This document shows positions 1 through 5,022 of a stretch of DNA of 5,022 nucleotides, piece by piece (positions within the stretch are counted from its first letter, which is position 1; every line of letters begins with the position of its first letter). This DNA is from Planctomycetota bacterium (GTDB lineage Bacteria > Planctomycetota > Brocadiia > JAJRTI01). The stretch is taken from contig JAJRTI010000864.1 of NCBI GenBank assembly GCA_024278415.1, positions 1 through 5,022 on the forward strand, given 5' to 3'. The notes beneath the pieces were generated by a model. It was not told the origin of the DNA. It ran no database searches and saw only the letters and a list, made by a program, of their open reading frames with translations. A program made the position numbers and the translations under genes.

Positions 1-62
1 GCCCGCATGGGGTCTAAGCCACCAAAGGCGACAAAGCTGTCCCCATGGTCTGTGCCAATCAT

Positions 63-100
63 GCTCTGCATCCGTGGGTCCGCTCTGCCATCCGTGGGAC
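63..100. repeat. Imperfect 19-nt tandem repeat, two copies
   Basis: Two adjacent copies lie at 63-80 and 82-100. Both contain GCTCTGC followed by ATCCGTGGG. The second copy has one extra C after GCTCTGC, and the copies end GTC and GAC. No gene overlaps them. They look like short intergenic repeat units rather than coding repeats. The window edge prevents seeing whether more copies lie further left. Confidence 0.6.
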
Positions 101-201
101 TTCTCCGACCTCTTTGGTTGCGGCCAACGGCCGCGCTAGGTAATCTGTAGAACTGTGGATGACGCGAGAGTTGGATTGCGGGCAAAGCCCACCTTGTAGG
201 G

Positions 202-227
202 GATCGCGAAGCGTCGCCTCAAACCGT
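202..227 (+). repeat. Dispersed 26-nt repeat, copy A (GCGAAG core)
   Basis: This stretch matches 4320-4345 in the same orientation at 22 of 26 positions. The shared blocks are GAT, GCGAAGC, TCGCCTCAA and GT. The core GCGAAGCGTCGC is an imperfect palindrome. Both copies lie in non-coding DNA about 4.1 kb apart, which suggests a genome-wide intergenic repeat of REP type. That reading is an inference from two copies. Confidence 0.5.
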
Positions 228-231
228 GGCG

Positions 232-286
232 GTGTCGCCGCGCGTGCTCACGATGTGTACGCGCTTCCCCCACCGCCCAGCGACAC
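232..286. other. Nested inverted repeat, possible structured RNA
   Basis: An outer 7-bp stem pairs GTGTCGC (232-238) with GCGACAC (280-286). An inner stem pairs 240-247 (GCGCGTGC) with 257-264 (GTACGCGC) through eight pairs, one of them G-U, closing a 9-nt loop. A pyrimidine-rich stretch of about 15 nt bulges on the 3' side. GC-rich DNA gives such pairings by chance, so this is only a candidate structure. Confidence 0.25.
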
Positions 287-381
287 GGGAACAAGCCTCG
301 TGCTGGCGCGGCAAACTTGACACAAATGTCACGTTTTCGCGTCTTGGAGACGACTATTCGGCCCGTTTTGAGTTGCTGCTA

Positions 382-423
382 GCTCGGTCGTTTGGGGCGC
401 CACCGAGCCCTCCCGGCCGGAGG
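382..423. other. Two adjacent hairpins in the spacer
   Basis: GCTCGGT (382-388) pairs perfectly with ACCGAGC (402-408) across a 13-nt loop. Immediately next to it, CCTCC (409-413) pairs with GGAGG (419-423) across CGGCC. No T-tract follows, so this does not look like an intrinsic terminator. Its function is unknown. Confidence 0.3.
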
Positions 424-664
424 CAGGTCTTTGGCATTCGTTTGCGGGGGAAACAGGGAAAAGAGCGCGCGCGGAACACGATTATTTGGTCGTGCACGCT
501 TCCCATCATTTTCGCAATCTGTCCCCAGCCGGGAAGGCGGCGATGATAGCGTTGGCCGACTGAAGCAAAGACATGCCTTAACACATTTCATGTAGTCATG
601 TTATGTTGTGTTTTGAAATCCATGTTTCCGGCCGCCAATAGGGAACTCGGCCTCATGTCCACCC

Positions 665-701
665 AAGTTTCAAACTTCCACTATCTGGCCCCAATAGATA
701 G
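665..701. promoter_or_regulatory. Two small palindromes upstream of the promoter, operator candidates
   Basis: A 13-nt palindrome, AAGTTT-C-AAACTT, lies at 665-677. It is followed at once by CTATCT (681-686) and its reverse complement AGATAG (696-701) around a 9-nt spacer. Both end about 20-45 bp before the proposed -35 box at 720, where an activator or repressor could bind. No regulator gene is present in the window, so the operator role is inferred from position only. Confidence 0.25.
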
Positions 702-719
702 CTGACATCGCCCAAACCC

Positions 720-747
720 TTGCAAGTAACGTAAAGCCTGTTATGGT
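720..747 (+). promoter_or_regulatory. Candidate sigma70-type promoter of the CehA/McbA-like gene
   Basis: TTGCAA (720-725) matches the -35 consensus at four of six positions. It is separated by 16 nt from TATGGT (742-747), a four-of-six -10 match preceded by TG-T (739-741), which is an extended -10. Transcription would start near 754 and leave an untranslated leader of about 50 nt before the ATG at 805. The ATG at 748 would then lie ahead of the transcript, which agrees with the choice of start. The match is moderate and unproven. Confidence 0.4.
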
Positions 748-788
748 ATGCACAAGCGTCCTGCGGTGAACGCCGTTCCATCCAATGA

Positions 789-796
789 GAAGGAGG
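789..796 (+). promoter_or_regulatory. Strong Shine-Dalgarno deciding the start at 805
   Basis: GAAGGAGG is a near-perfect anti-16S match and ends 8 nt before the ATG at 805. The in-frame ATG at 748 has nothing comparable ahead of it, so the 19 extra residues it would add are most likely not translated. Confidence 0.85.
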
Positions 797-804
797 ATCG
801 AGCC

Positions 805-3369
805 ATGGCTAAGGCGAAGGCAAAACGTCCAGTAAAGAAGCAGGGCGGCAGTTATGGGGCCAAGTGCAAGCCGATCAGCTTGAAGCGCAACTTCAACTGG
901 CCGAGCCAAGTGCCGGACGAGCCCTTCTGGCAAAAGCTGGCAGAGCGGGTCGCGGGCTACGCCGAAGGCGAACAAACACCTTGGGGCATCCCCTTCTCCA
1001 TGGGCCAAGCGGGCAAGCAACGGGTCGTCATAGCCCACGCGGAACTCAAGGAGGCCATTGTCGCCATCAACCAGGAAGCCGACTACCTCTGCATCCTCCA
1101 CGACTGGGTGCAGTTGCCGCTCGACACGCACGTGGAGCGCCCGGACGAAGGCCGGGTCGTGGCCGAGTACGTGCTGGTCTACACCGACAAGTCTACCCAC
1201 GTGCAGCCGGTGCGAGCCCGGTTTGAGGTCGAGATGGTCGAGAGCCCGGGGCCGCCGTGGCTCGCGATGCGGTTCAACATGTGGCAAGGCCTGGACCCGC
1301 AAAACGTTCCGCCCGGCGCGGCCTGGGGCCACGCACAAACCGGGCTTCAGAACACACACGGCGTCCCGCTCGTGTACGCGCTCCCCAACCCCAAGCCCAA
1401 AAAGCGCATCAAATCGCTTCTGATCCGCGGGCGCACGGAGTCGCCGCTTCTGGTGGCGGGCGTGACCGCGTACAAGGGAAACGCACACCCGCTCCAGCAT
1501 CTGCCCCGGCGCACGTACCGCCTGCGGGTGGACAACGGCCCGGCCCAGATCCAGTCGGCCAAGGTCGACATGGGCGGCATTGCGCGCACCGAGCGCACGG
1601 GAGGCCCCAGGAGGGCCGCTTGGCTCAAGGGCCCGCAGGCAGGCCTCCATTCGGCCCCAGACCCGGTCGAAGCGCCAGAGGAGCTGCTTGAAATCTTCGC
1701 AGCCGAGGACGCCACCCTCACCGCTGAGATCCAGGGCCAGCGAGGCAAGCACCAATTCTCCGTGGGCCAGGCGTTCCACAAAGGCAAGGCGTCCGAGGCA
1801 TCGGGCAAGAAGACCCGGCTCGAAGTCCTCGGCAAGAAGCGCCAATGGCTCAAGGTCGTCATCAAAGACAAGTCCACCGGCAAGCCCACGCCCGCGCGCA
1901 TCCACATGGTCAACGCGGCCGGCGAATACATCGCGCCCTACGGCCACCACAAGCAGATCAACACCGGCTGGTTCATGGACTACGGCGCGGACGTGGTCAG
2001 CGGCGGCCGCAACTACGCGTACGTGCAGGGCGAGTTCACAACCGATCTGCCCGTAGGCGACCTGTTCGTCGAAATCGACAAGGGCTTCGAGTACGCGCCG
2101 ACCCGCACCAAGGTCTCGATCAAGCCCGGCCAAGAAGTGCTCGAACTCGAAATCGCGCGCACGCTCAACTGGCGGAAAGCGGGCTGGGTGACCGCGGACA
2201 CGCACGTGCACTTCATCAGCCCGCAGACCGCATGGCTCCAGGCCCAATGCGAAGGCGTGAACGTGGTGAACCTGCTCGCGTCGCAATGGGGCCGGCTCTT
2301 CACGAACGTGGGCGACATCACCGGCAAGGTGGGCGTGGTCGAGGACGACACGATCGTGTACGTGGGCACGGAGAATCGCAACCACATGCTGGGCCACATG
2401 TCCATGCTCGGCACGGAAGGCCTGCCCGTGTACCCCATGTGCTGCGGCGGGCCGAGCGAGTCGTGGGTAGGCGACCCGGACTTCCGAGCGCTCGCGGAGT
2501 GGGCGGTCGAGAACAAGCGCAAGGGCGGCGTCGTGATCCGGCCCCACTACCCTCTCTGCGGCCACACGGAAGACCCGGTGCCCATCATCAAGGGCCTCGT
2601 GGACGCGCTCGAAATCCGCGGGCTGCGCGGCGAGGACTTCCCGCTCCAGGAGTGGTACCGCTACCTCAACTGCGGATACAAGGTCGCGGTCTGCGGCGGC
2701 ACGGACAAGATGGGCGCGATGACGCCCGTGGGCTGGATGCGCACGTACGCGCTCGTCAACCCGAAGCAGAAGTTCGACTACAAAGCTTGGGCCAAGGCCG
2801 TGCGCGAGGGCCGCACGTTCAGCACCACCGGCCCGCTCATCAACTTGACTGTAGACGGCAAGCAGATCGGCGACACGATCAAGATGAAGGCGTCCGGCGG
2901 CAAGGTCGCGGTGAAGGCCGCGGCCCAGTCCGTCTGGCCGCTGGGCAAGATCGAGATCGTGCACAACGGCAAGGTCGTGGCCGAGGAGAAGGGCGACCGC
3001 ACGGCCACCGCGCTGAAGGTGAACGTGAAGCTGCCTATCGACCACAGCGGCTGGATCGCCGCACGCTGCACCGGCCACCCCGACCACCCCGGCGCTTACC
3101 TCGCCGCGCACACGTCCCCCATCTACCTCCAGGTCGGCTCGACGCGCCTGTTCAGCACTCCTGCCGCGCAGCACATGCTGTCGCTCGTGAACGGCGCAAT
3201 CGACTACATGAACACCCTGGCCACCGTGTACGACGAGGATTCGCGCAACCGCCTGGTGAAACTATTCAAAGAGGTGCAGGAGGAATTGGAAGGCCGCCTG
3301 GTCGTGGAGAGCACCGGCGACGACACTGGCGGCTTCTACCAGGTCCGCAGCCACGGCCACAGCCACTGA
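805..3369 (+). CDS. CehA/McbA-family PHP-domain metallohydrolase, 854 aa
   Basis: This is a probable metal-dependent hydrolase of the CehA/McbA type; the named members hydrolyse carbaryl-like esters, but the substrate here is unknown. The N-terminus is Lys-rich (MAKAKAKRPVKK) with no hydrophobic signal, which suggests a cytoplasmic protein. Residues from about 20 to 450 look like beta-rich accessory domains, the last resembling a carboxypeptidase-regulatory-like fold (FVEIDKGFEY, then TKVSIKPGQ). The catalytic PHP domain follows: TADTHVHF with H467 and H469, then E523 and H531 in a GTENRNHMLGHMSMLG block, H581 in VIRPHYP, and D634 in GGTDKM. The second His of the usual PHP SDxH ending is replaced by Met636. 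Residues from about 660 form a Gly/Val/Lys-rich beta region, then a charged helix near 815-840 and a His-rich tail (HGHSH). It stands alone, convergent with the MBL gene, and ends in TGA. The family call is firm and the substrate is not. Confidence 0.85.
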   Translation: MAKAKAKRPVKKQGGSYGAKCKPISLKRNFNWPSQVPDEPFWQKLAERVAGYAEGEQTPWGIPFSMGQAGKQRVVIAHAELKEAIVAINQEADYLCILHDWVQLPLDTHVERPDEGRVVAEYVLVYTDKSTHVQPVRARFEVEMVESPGPPWLAMRFNMWQGLDPQNVPPGAAWGHAQTGLQNTHGVPLVYALPNPKPKKRIKSLLIRGRTESPLLVAGVTAYKGNAHPLQHLPRRTYRLRVDNGPAQIQSAKVDMGGIARTERTGGPRRAAWLKGPQAGLHSAPDPVEAPEELLEIFAAEDATLTAEIQGQRGKHQFSVGQAFHKGKASEASGKKTRLEVLGKKRQWLKVVIKDKSTGKPTPARIHMVNAAGEYIAPYGHHKQINTGWFMDYGADVVSGGRNYAYVQGEFTTDLPVGDLFVEIDKGFEYAPTRTKVSIKPGQEVLELEIARTLNWRKAGWVTADTHVHFISPQTAWLQAQCEGVNVVNLLASQWGRLFTNVGDITGKVGVVEDDTIVYVGTENRNHMLGHMSMLGTEGLPVYPMCCGGPSESWVGDPDFRALAEWAVENKRKGGVVIRPHYPLCGHTEDPVPIIKGLVDALEIRGLRGEDFPLQEWYRYLNCGYKVAVCGGTDKMGAMTPVGWMRTYALVNPKQKFDYKAWAKAVREGRTFSTTGPLINLTVDGKQIGDTIKMKASGGKVAVKAAAQSVWPLGKIEIVHNGKVVAEEKGDRTATALKVNVKLPIDHSGWIAARCTGHPDHPGAYLAAHTSPIYLQVGSTRLFSTPAAQHMLSLVNGAIDYMNTLATVYDEDSRNRLVKLFKEVQEELEGRLVVESTGDDTGGFYQVRSHGHSH

Positions 3370-3381
3370 CCGACCACAGCG

Positions 3382-3395
3382 GGCACTGAGGTGCC
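3382..3395. terminator. Small hairpin in the convergent spacer, weak terminator candidate
   Basis: GGCAC (3382-3386) pairs with GTGCC (3391-3395) across the loop TGAG. An alternative longer-range pairing joins CGGGCAC (3380-3386) with GTGCCCG (3418-3424). Both lie in the 61-bp gap between two converging genes, where a bidirectional terminator would be expected. Neither is followed by a T-tract on either strand, so intrinsic termination is doubtful. Confidence 0.2.
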
Positions 3396-3430
3396 AGAGG
3401 GGAGGCGCGGCCGACGCGTGCCCGTCTCAC

Positions 3431-4081
3431 CTACCTGTGCGCGAACTCGACCGTCTGCAACTCACAGGGGAACACGATCTCTCCCTCATAGCGCCGCGCG
3501 ATGTCGGCCATAGCCCGCTCCTTCATTCCGGGCTTGGAGAAGTTGGGGCTCACATGCGTGAGCACGACGCGGCGCACGCCGGCTTCATTCGCTATGGCCG
3601 CGACCTCAGTTGTGCCGGTGATGCAGTCCGTGATTGCCGGCTGCATCGAGCTGCGGCCAAAATGTGTGCAGGCAAGCACGAGTGTGTCCGCGCCCTGTGC
3701 AAGCTGGCGCAGCTCCGGGCAGTCCGCACAGTCGCCGGCAAAGACGATGCTCCCCTCGTTCGTGTCGAAGCGGTACGCAAGCGACTCCAGCGTCGGCTCG
3801 ACGTGATGCACGCGCGCCGCGGTCGCAGTCCATGCTTCGGTCTCAGCGACCTTGCCCGGCCCCACGTCCCGTGTGTCGACGGCCGGCGCGGGCCGCGGCA
3901 GCGTGCCTCCGCGGCCCGTGTGGCAGGCATGGCTCGCCGGGTGCTCGATACGGGAGCGCCAGTCGTCGACGAACGCGCCCTGCTCGCCGAGCAGCCGGTC
4001 GACGAACGTCGCCGTCGGCGCCGGGCCGTACACCTTCAGCGCCGGCTCGCCGCCGATGCACTGGTCCCAGCGCGTGAGCAC
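3431..4081 (-). CDS. C-terminal open frame of the interrupted MBL-fold gene, 216 codons
   Basis: This is the part of the MBL-fold gene that stays open after the amber codon, counted from the first possible start, a GTG (Val73 of the full frame). It keeps motif III (VHHVEP), the GD motif and the C-terminal LTH histidine, but lacks the first beta-strands and the HxHxDH motif. A protein starting here would not be expected to hold two metal ions or be active. I see no clear ribosome binding site ahead of the GTG. It is listed because a conventional gene call would report it; I regard it as a fragment, not an independent gene. Confidence 0.35.
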   Translation of the reverse strand: MLTRWDQCIGGEPALKVYGPAPTATFVDRLLGEQGAFVDDWRSRIEHPASHACHTGRGGTLPRPAPAVDTRDVGPGKVAETEAWTATAARVHHVEPTLESLAYRFDTNEGSIVFAGDCADCPELRQLAQGADTLVLACTHFGRSSMQPAITDCITGTTEVAAIANEAGVRRVVLTHVSPNFSKPGMKERAMADIARRYEGEIVFPCELQTVEFAHR

Positions 4082-4150
4082 GAAGCACGGGAGGTCGACG
4101 TTGTGGTCGAAGTGCAGGTGCGTGAGGAATACGTGCTCGACGCGCTTGGG

Positions 4151-4153
4151 CTA
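4151..4153 (-). other. In-frame amber (TAG) codon 49 of the MBL-fold gene
   Basis: The minus strand reads ATG GAC CTC TAG CCC AAG CGC here, in the frame set by the ATG at 4297. One base change from CAG, GAG, AAG, TCG, TTG, TGG or a Tyr codon would create it. It sits in the loop before the strand leading into HLHFDH. Confidence 0.9.
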
Positions 4154-4303
4154 GAGGTCCATGCGCGCCATCTTGTACGTCGTGCCTGGGCCGCAGTCGA
4201 CCATGATGAGGTCGTCGCCGACTTCCAAAAGGAACGCACTGCCGTACTGGTCGCCCGATGGATGCGGACAGCCGGCGCCGATGATGTGAAGCTGCATGGG
4301 GGT

Positions 4304-4307
4304 CTCC
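4304..4307 (-). promoter_or_regulatory. Ribosome binding site of the MBL-fold gene
   Basis: GGAG on the minus strand lies six nt before the ATG at 4297. Together with the recognisable N-terminal beta-strand, it fixes the original start of the interrupted gene. Confidence 0.6.
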
Positions 4308-4319
4308 GATGTAGCCGAA

Positions 4320-4345
4320 GATAGCGAAGCTTCGCCTCAAGCTGT
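4320..4345 (+). repeat. Dispersed 26-nt repeat, copy B, containing a perfect 12-bp palindrome
   Basis: This copy matches 202-227 at 22 of 26 positions. Its core GCGAAGCTTCGC (4324-4335) is a perfect palindrome, where copy A has one mismatch. It lies in the leader expected for the MBL-fold gene, beside two hairpins that share the same GCGAAG core when read on the minus or plus strand. Confidence 0.5.
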
Positions 4346-4355
4346 TGACGTGGGG

Positions 4356-4416
4356 CGGAATGCCTTCGCATTCCGAGCCCATCGCCGCAAACGACACGGA
4401 AGGCGAAGGCCTTCCG
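4356..4416. repeat. REP-like pair of 8-bp hairpins in inverted orientation
   Basis: Hairpin 1 pairs CGGAATGC (4356-4363) with GCATTCCG (4368-4375) around CTTC. Hairpin 2 pairs CGGAAGGC (4397-4404) with GCCTTCCG (4409-4416) around GAAG. Both stems are perfect. Hairpin 1 read on the minus strand is hairpin 2 except at one stem pair, T-A against G-C, a compensated change. The loops are reverse complements. Two related hairpins facing opposite ways with a 21-bp spacer resemble a BIME, an inverted pair of REP units. No T-tract follows, so termination is unlikely. The role is inferred from form only. Confidence 0.65.
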
Positions 4417-4417
4417 C

Positions 4418-4445
4418 ATCGTATCACCGCGCCCCGCGCTGTCAA
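4418..4445 (-). promoter_or_regulatory. Candidate promoter of the MBL-fold gene
   Basis: On the minus strand, a perfect TTGACA (4445-4440) is followed after 16 nt by TACGAT (4423-4418), a four-of-six -10 match with an extended TG-A in front. Transcription would start near 4411, inside hairpin 2, and give a leader of about 115 nt that carries hairpin 1 and the GCGAAGCTTCGC palindrome before the ribosome binding site. Confidence 0.5.
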
Positions 4446-4459
4446 GCACGGAACGGCTA

Positions 4460-4488
4460 TTGATGAGGCCCCGCCGGCAGGTTAGACT
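4460..4488 (+). promoter_or_regulatory. Candidate promoter of the URO-D-like gene
   Basis: TTGATG (4460-4465) and TAGACT (4483-4488), each a four-of-six match, are separated by the ideal 17 nt. Transcription would start near 4495, about 60 nt before the ATG at 4557. Its -35 box lies only 14 bp from the -35 box of the opposing promoter, a back-to-back layout that fits the divergent genes. Confidence 0.45.
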
Positions 4489-4533
4489 GACGCGCGCACG
4501 AAAGCGACTTCGTCTTCCATCTCCAATCACTCA

Positions 4534-4547
4534 TCCCTAATCCCTAA
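4534..4547 (+). repeat. TCCCTAA heptamer repeated twice in the leader
   Basis: Two exact TCCCTAA heptamers lie head to tail within a pyrimidine- and A-rich leader (about 4511-4556). The leader is free of G over most of its last 50 nt and has no Shine-Dalgarno sequence. It takes the place where a ribosome binding site would normally be. Confidence 0.5.
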
Positions 4548-4556
4548 TCTTTCATC

Positions 4557-5022
4557 ATGACTCCCTACGAACGCGTCCGCCGCGCCATCGAGTTCGACAC
4601 GCCCGACCGGCCGCCCGTGCGGTTCCCGTCGCTCGGCCTCAACGACACCGCCGGCATCGGCATTGGCGGCATGGGCAAGACCGAAATCAACGAGCACGAA
4701 TCCGTCGACATCTGGGGCTGCCGATGGGAGAAGAGCGACGTGCCGAACATGGGCCAGGTCAAGGGCCACCCCCTCGCGGACTGGGCCGAAGTCGACGACT
4801 ACCAATGGCCCGACCCCGACGACCCTGCGCGCTACGCGCACTTCGACGAAGCCCTCGCGAACGTGGGCGACCAGTACATGATCGTCGGCGCGGGCAACTG
4901 CCTCTTCGAACGGCTTTACTTCCTGCACGGATACGAAGGCGCGCTGGTCGACATGTACGCGGAGCCGGAGAAAGTGCACTTCGTGCTCGACAAACTCACC
5001 GACTGGTTCGTCGGCCTGGCGA
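4557..5022 (+). CDS. Uroporphyrinogen decarboxylase (URO-D) family protein, 3' end outside the window
   Basis: The open frame from ATG at 4557 gives 155 codons and continues past the right edge; full family members have about 330-400 residues. The start MTPYERVRRAI followed by TPDRPPV is the classic opening of URO-D-like proteins. Further family traits are DIWGCRW (51-57) and YQWPDPDDPARY (82-93), then NCLFERLYFLHGYEG near 122-136. The Arg-rich substrate-binding motif of true HemE (RQAGR) is absent where HemE carries it, so heme synthesis is unlikely. The family also contains corrinoid/coenzyme-M methyltransferases (MtaA, CmuA), and many environmental paralogues have no assigned role. No Shine-Dalgarno precedes the ATG, yet the N-terminus matches the family well, so the start is probably right. 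It is divergent from the MBL-fold gene, with its own promoter candidate at 4460-4488. Confidence 0.8.
   Translation, partial: MTPYERVRRAIEFDTPDRPPVRFPSLGLNDTAGIGIGGMGKTEINEHESVDIWGCRWEKSDVPNMGQVKGHPLADWAEVDDYQWPDPDDPARYAHFDEALANVGDQYMIVGAGNCLFERLYFLHGYEGALVDMYAEPEKVHFVLDKLTDWFVGLA

Larger units (their letters stand above)
1..719. other. Long intergenic region without a convincing gene
   Basis: No credible gene was found on either strand. The longest open stretch (226-546, plus) begins with GTG, has no ribosome binding site, and translates to an Arg/Pro/Cys-rich product with no recognisable motif. The minus-strand stretch from about 135 to 1 is open but Trp-rich and not protein-like. What can be seen is a 19-nt tandem repeat (63-100), a 6-bp hairpin with an AAC loop (120-134), a 26-nt repeat copy (202-227), GC-rich inverted repeats at 232-286 and 382-423, and an AT-richer stretch (about 570-625) ahead of the promoter zone of the next gene. 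No tRNA or rRNA signature was seen. The left edge may be the end of a neighbouring intergenic repeat cluster. Confidence 0.6.
3431..4297 (-). pseudogene. MBL-fold metallo-hydrolase (ribonuclease Z-like) interrupted by in-frame amber codon
   Basis: The full reading frame has 288 codons from ATG at 4297, with GGAG six nt upstream, to TAG at 3433-3431. The N-terminus MQLHIIGAGCPHP, then GSAFLLEVG and MVDCGPGT, is a typical start for this fold. All expected metal ligands are present: HLHFDH (H60, H62, D64, H65), H165 in VHHVEP, D189 in FAGDC and H248 in VVLTH. This is the arrangement of the RNase Z/arylsulfatase branch of the superfamily; the substrate is unknown. Codon 49 (4153-4151) is TAG, between RMDL and PKRVEHVFLTH. 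No frameshift accompanies it and conservation continues on both sides. The gene is therefore freshly broken, carries a sequencing error, or is read through. Restart at the next GTG (4081) would lose HxHxDH. The gene's own terminator is also TAG, which argues against general amber reassignment. It is divergent from the URO-D gene. Confidence 0.75.

Noticed and set aside
1..135. Minus-strand open stretch as the end of a neighbouring gene
   Set aside because: It is bounded by an in-frame TAG only about 45 codons in, is Trp-rich and not protein-like, and covers the tandem repeat.
317..345. Perfect TTGACA at 317-322 as a promoter
   Set aside because: No -10-like hexamer lies 15-19 nt downstream and no gene follows nearby. 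The sequence also forms TGACA-CAAA-TGTCA, which may be a chance inverted repeat.
226..546. A 106-codon open frame in the upstream region
   Set aside because: It starts with GTG without a ribosome binding site, has an unusual Arg/Pro/Cys composition and overlaps several inverted repeats.
748..804. Upstream in-frame ATG giving a 19-residue longer metallohydrolase
   Set aside because: It has no Shine-Dalgarno and overlaps the proposed -10 box, whereas the ATG at 805 has GAAGGAGG at 8-nt spacing.
670..3174. An 834-codon open frame on the minus strand opposite the CehA/McbA-like gene
   Set aside because: It is antisense to a gene with clear domain motifs and a strong ribosome binding site. Its product is Val/Ala/Arg/His/Leu-rich with no recognisable motif, as expected from the complement of GC-rich codons.
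1845..3389. A 514-codon plus-strand open frame overlapping the same gene
   Set aside because: It is a shifted frame with a highly Arg-rich, motif-free product. The absence of stops follows from high GC at the third codon position.
3437..4324. A 295-codon plus-strand open frame opposite the MBL-fold gene
   Set aside because: Its product is Arg/Ala/Val/His-rich and motif-free, while the minus strand shows a complete set of MBL ligands.

Overview
The window is GC-rich bacterial DNA with three protein-coding loci and two sizeable intergenic regions. The gene set is a CehA/McbA-type PHP metallohydrolase, an MBL-fold hydrolase of the ribonuclease Z type, and a uroporphyrinogen-decarboxylase-like protein that is not HemE. 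Together with C/G-ending codons and hairpin-rich spacers, this recalls the PVC group (Planctomycetes, Lentisphaerae) or uncultured lineages such as Hydrogenedentes or Armatimonadota. That placement is an inference from gene families; no taxonomic marker is present.

Layout. Positions 1-804 hold no convincing gene. They contain a 19-nt tandem repeat (63-100), a 26-nt repeat copy (202-227), several GC-rich inverted repeats, two small palindromes (665-701) and a likely promoter (720-747). The large plus-strand gene runs 805-3369, and a strong Shine-Dalgarno fixes its start at 805 rather than at the upstream ATG at 748. After a 61-bp convergent spacer comes the minus-strand MBL-fold gene, 4297 to 3431. 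Its frame is intact and all metal ligands are present, but codon 49 is an in-frame amber TAG (4151-4153) just before the HxHxDH motif. The divergent spacer 4298-4556 holds the second copy of the 26-nt repeat (4320-4345), two related 8-bp hairpins in inverted orientation (4356-4375 and 4397-4416), and two back-to-back promoter candidates. The plus-strand URO-D-like gene starts at 4557 and runs off the right edge.

The three genes are convergent (first and second) and divergent (second and third), so they do not form an operon, and nothing in the sequence shows a shared pathway. I do not see an undescribed multi-gene system. The points most worth a second look are the amber codon in an otherwise complete metallo-hydrolase and the REP-like hairpin pair that differs by a compensated base pair.
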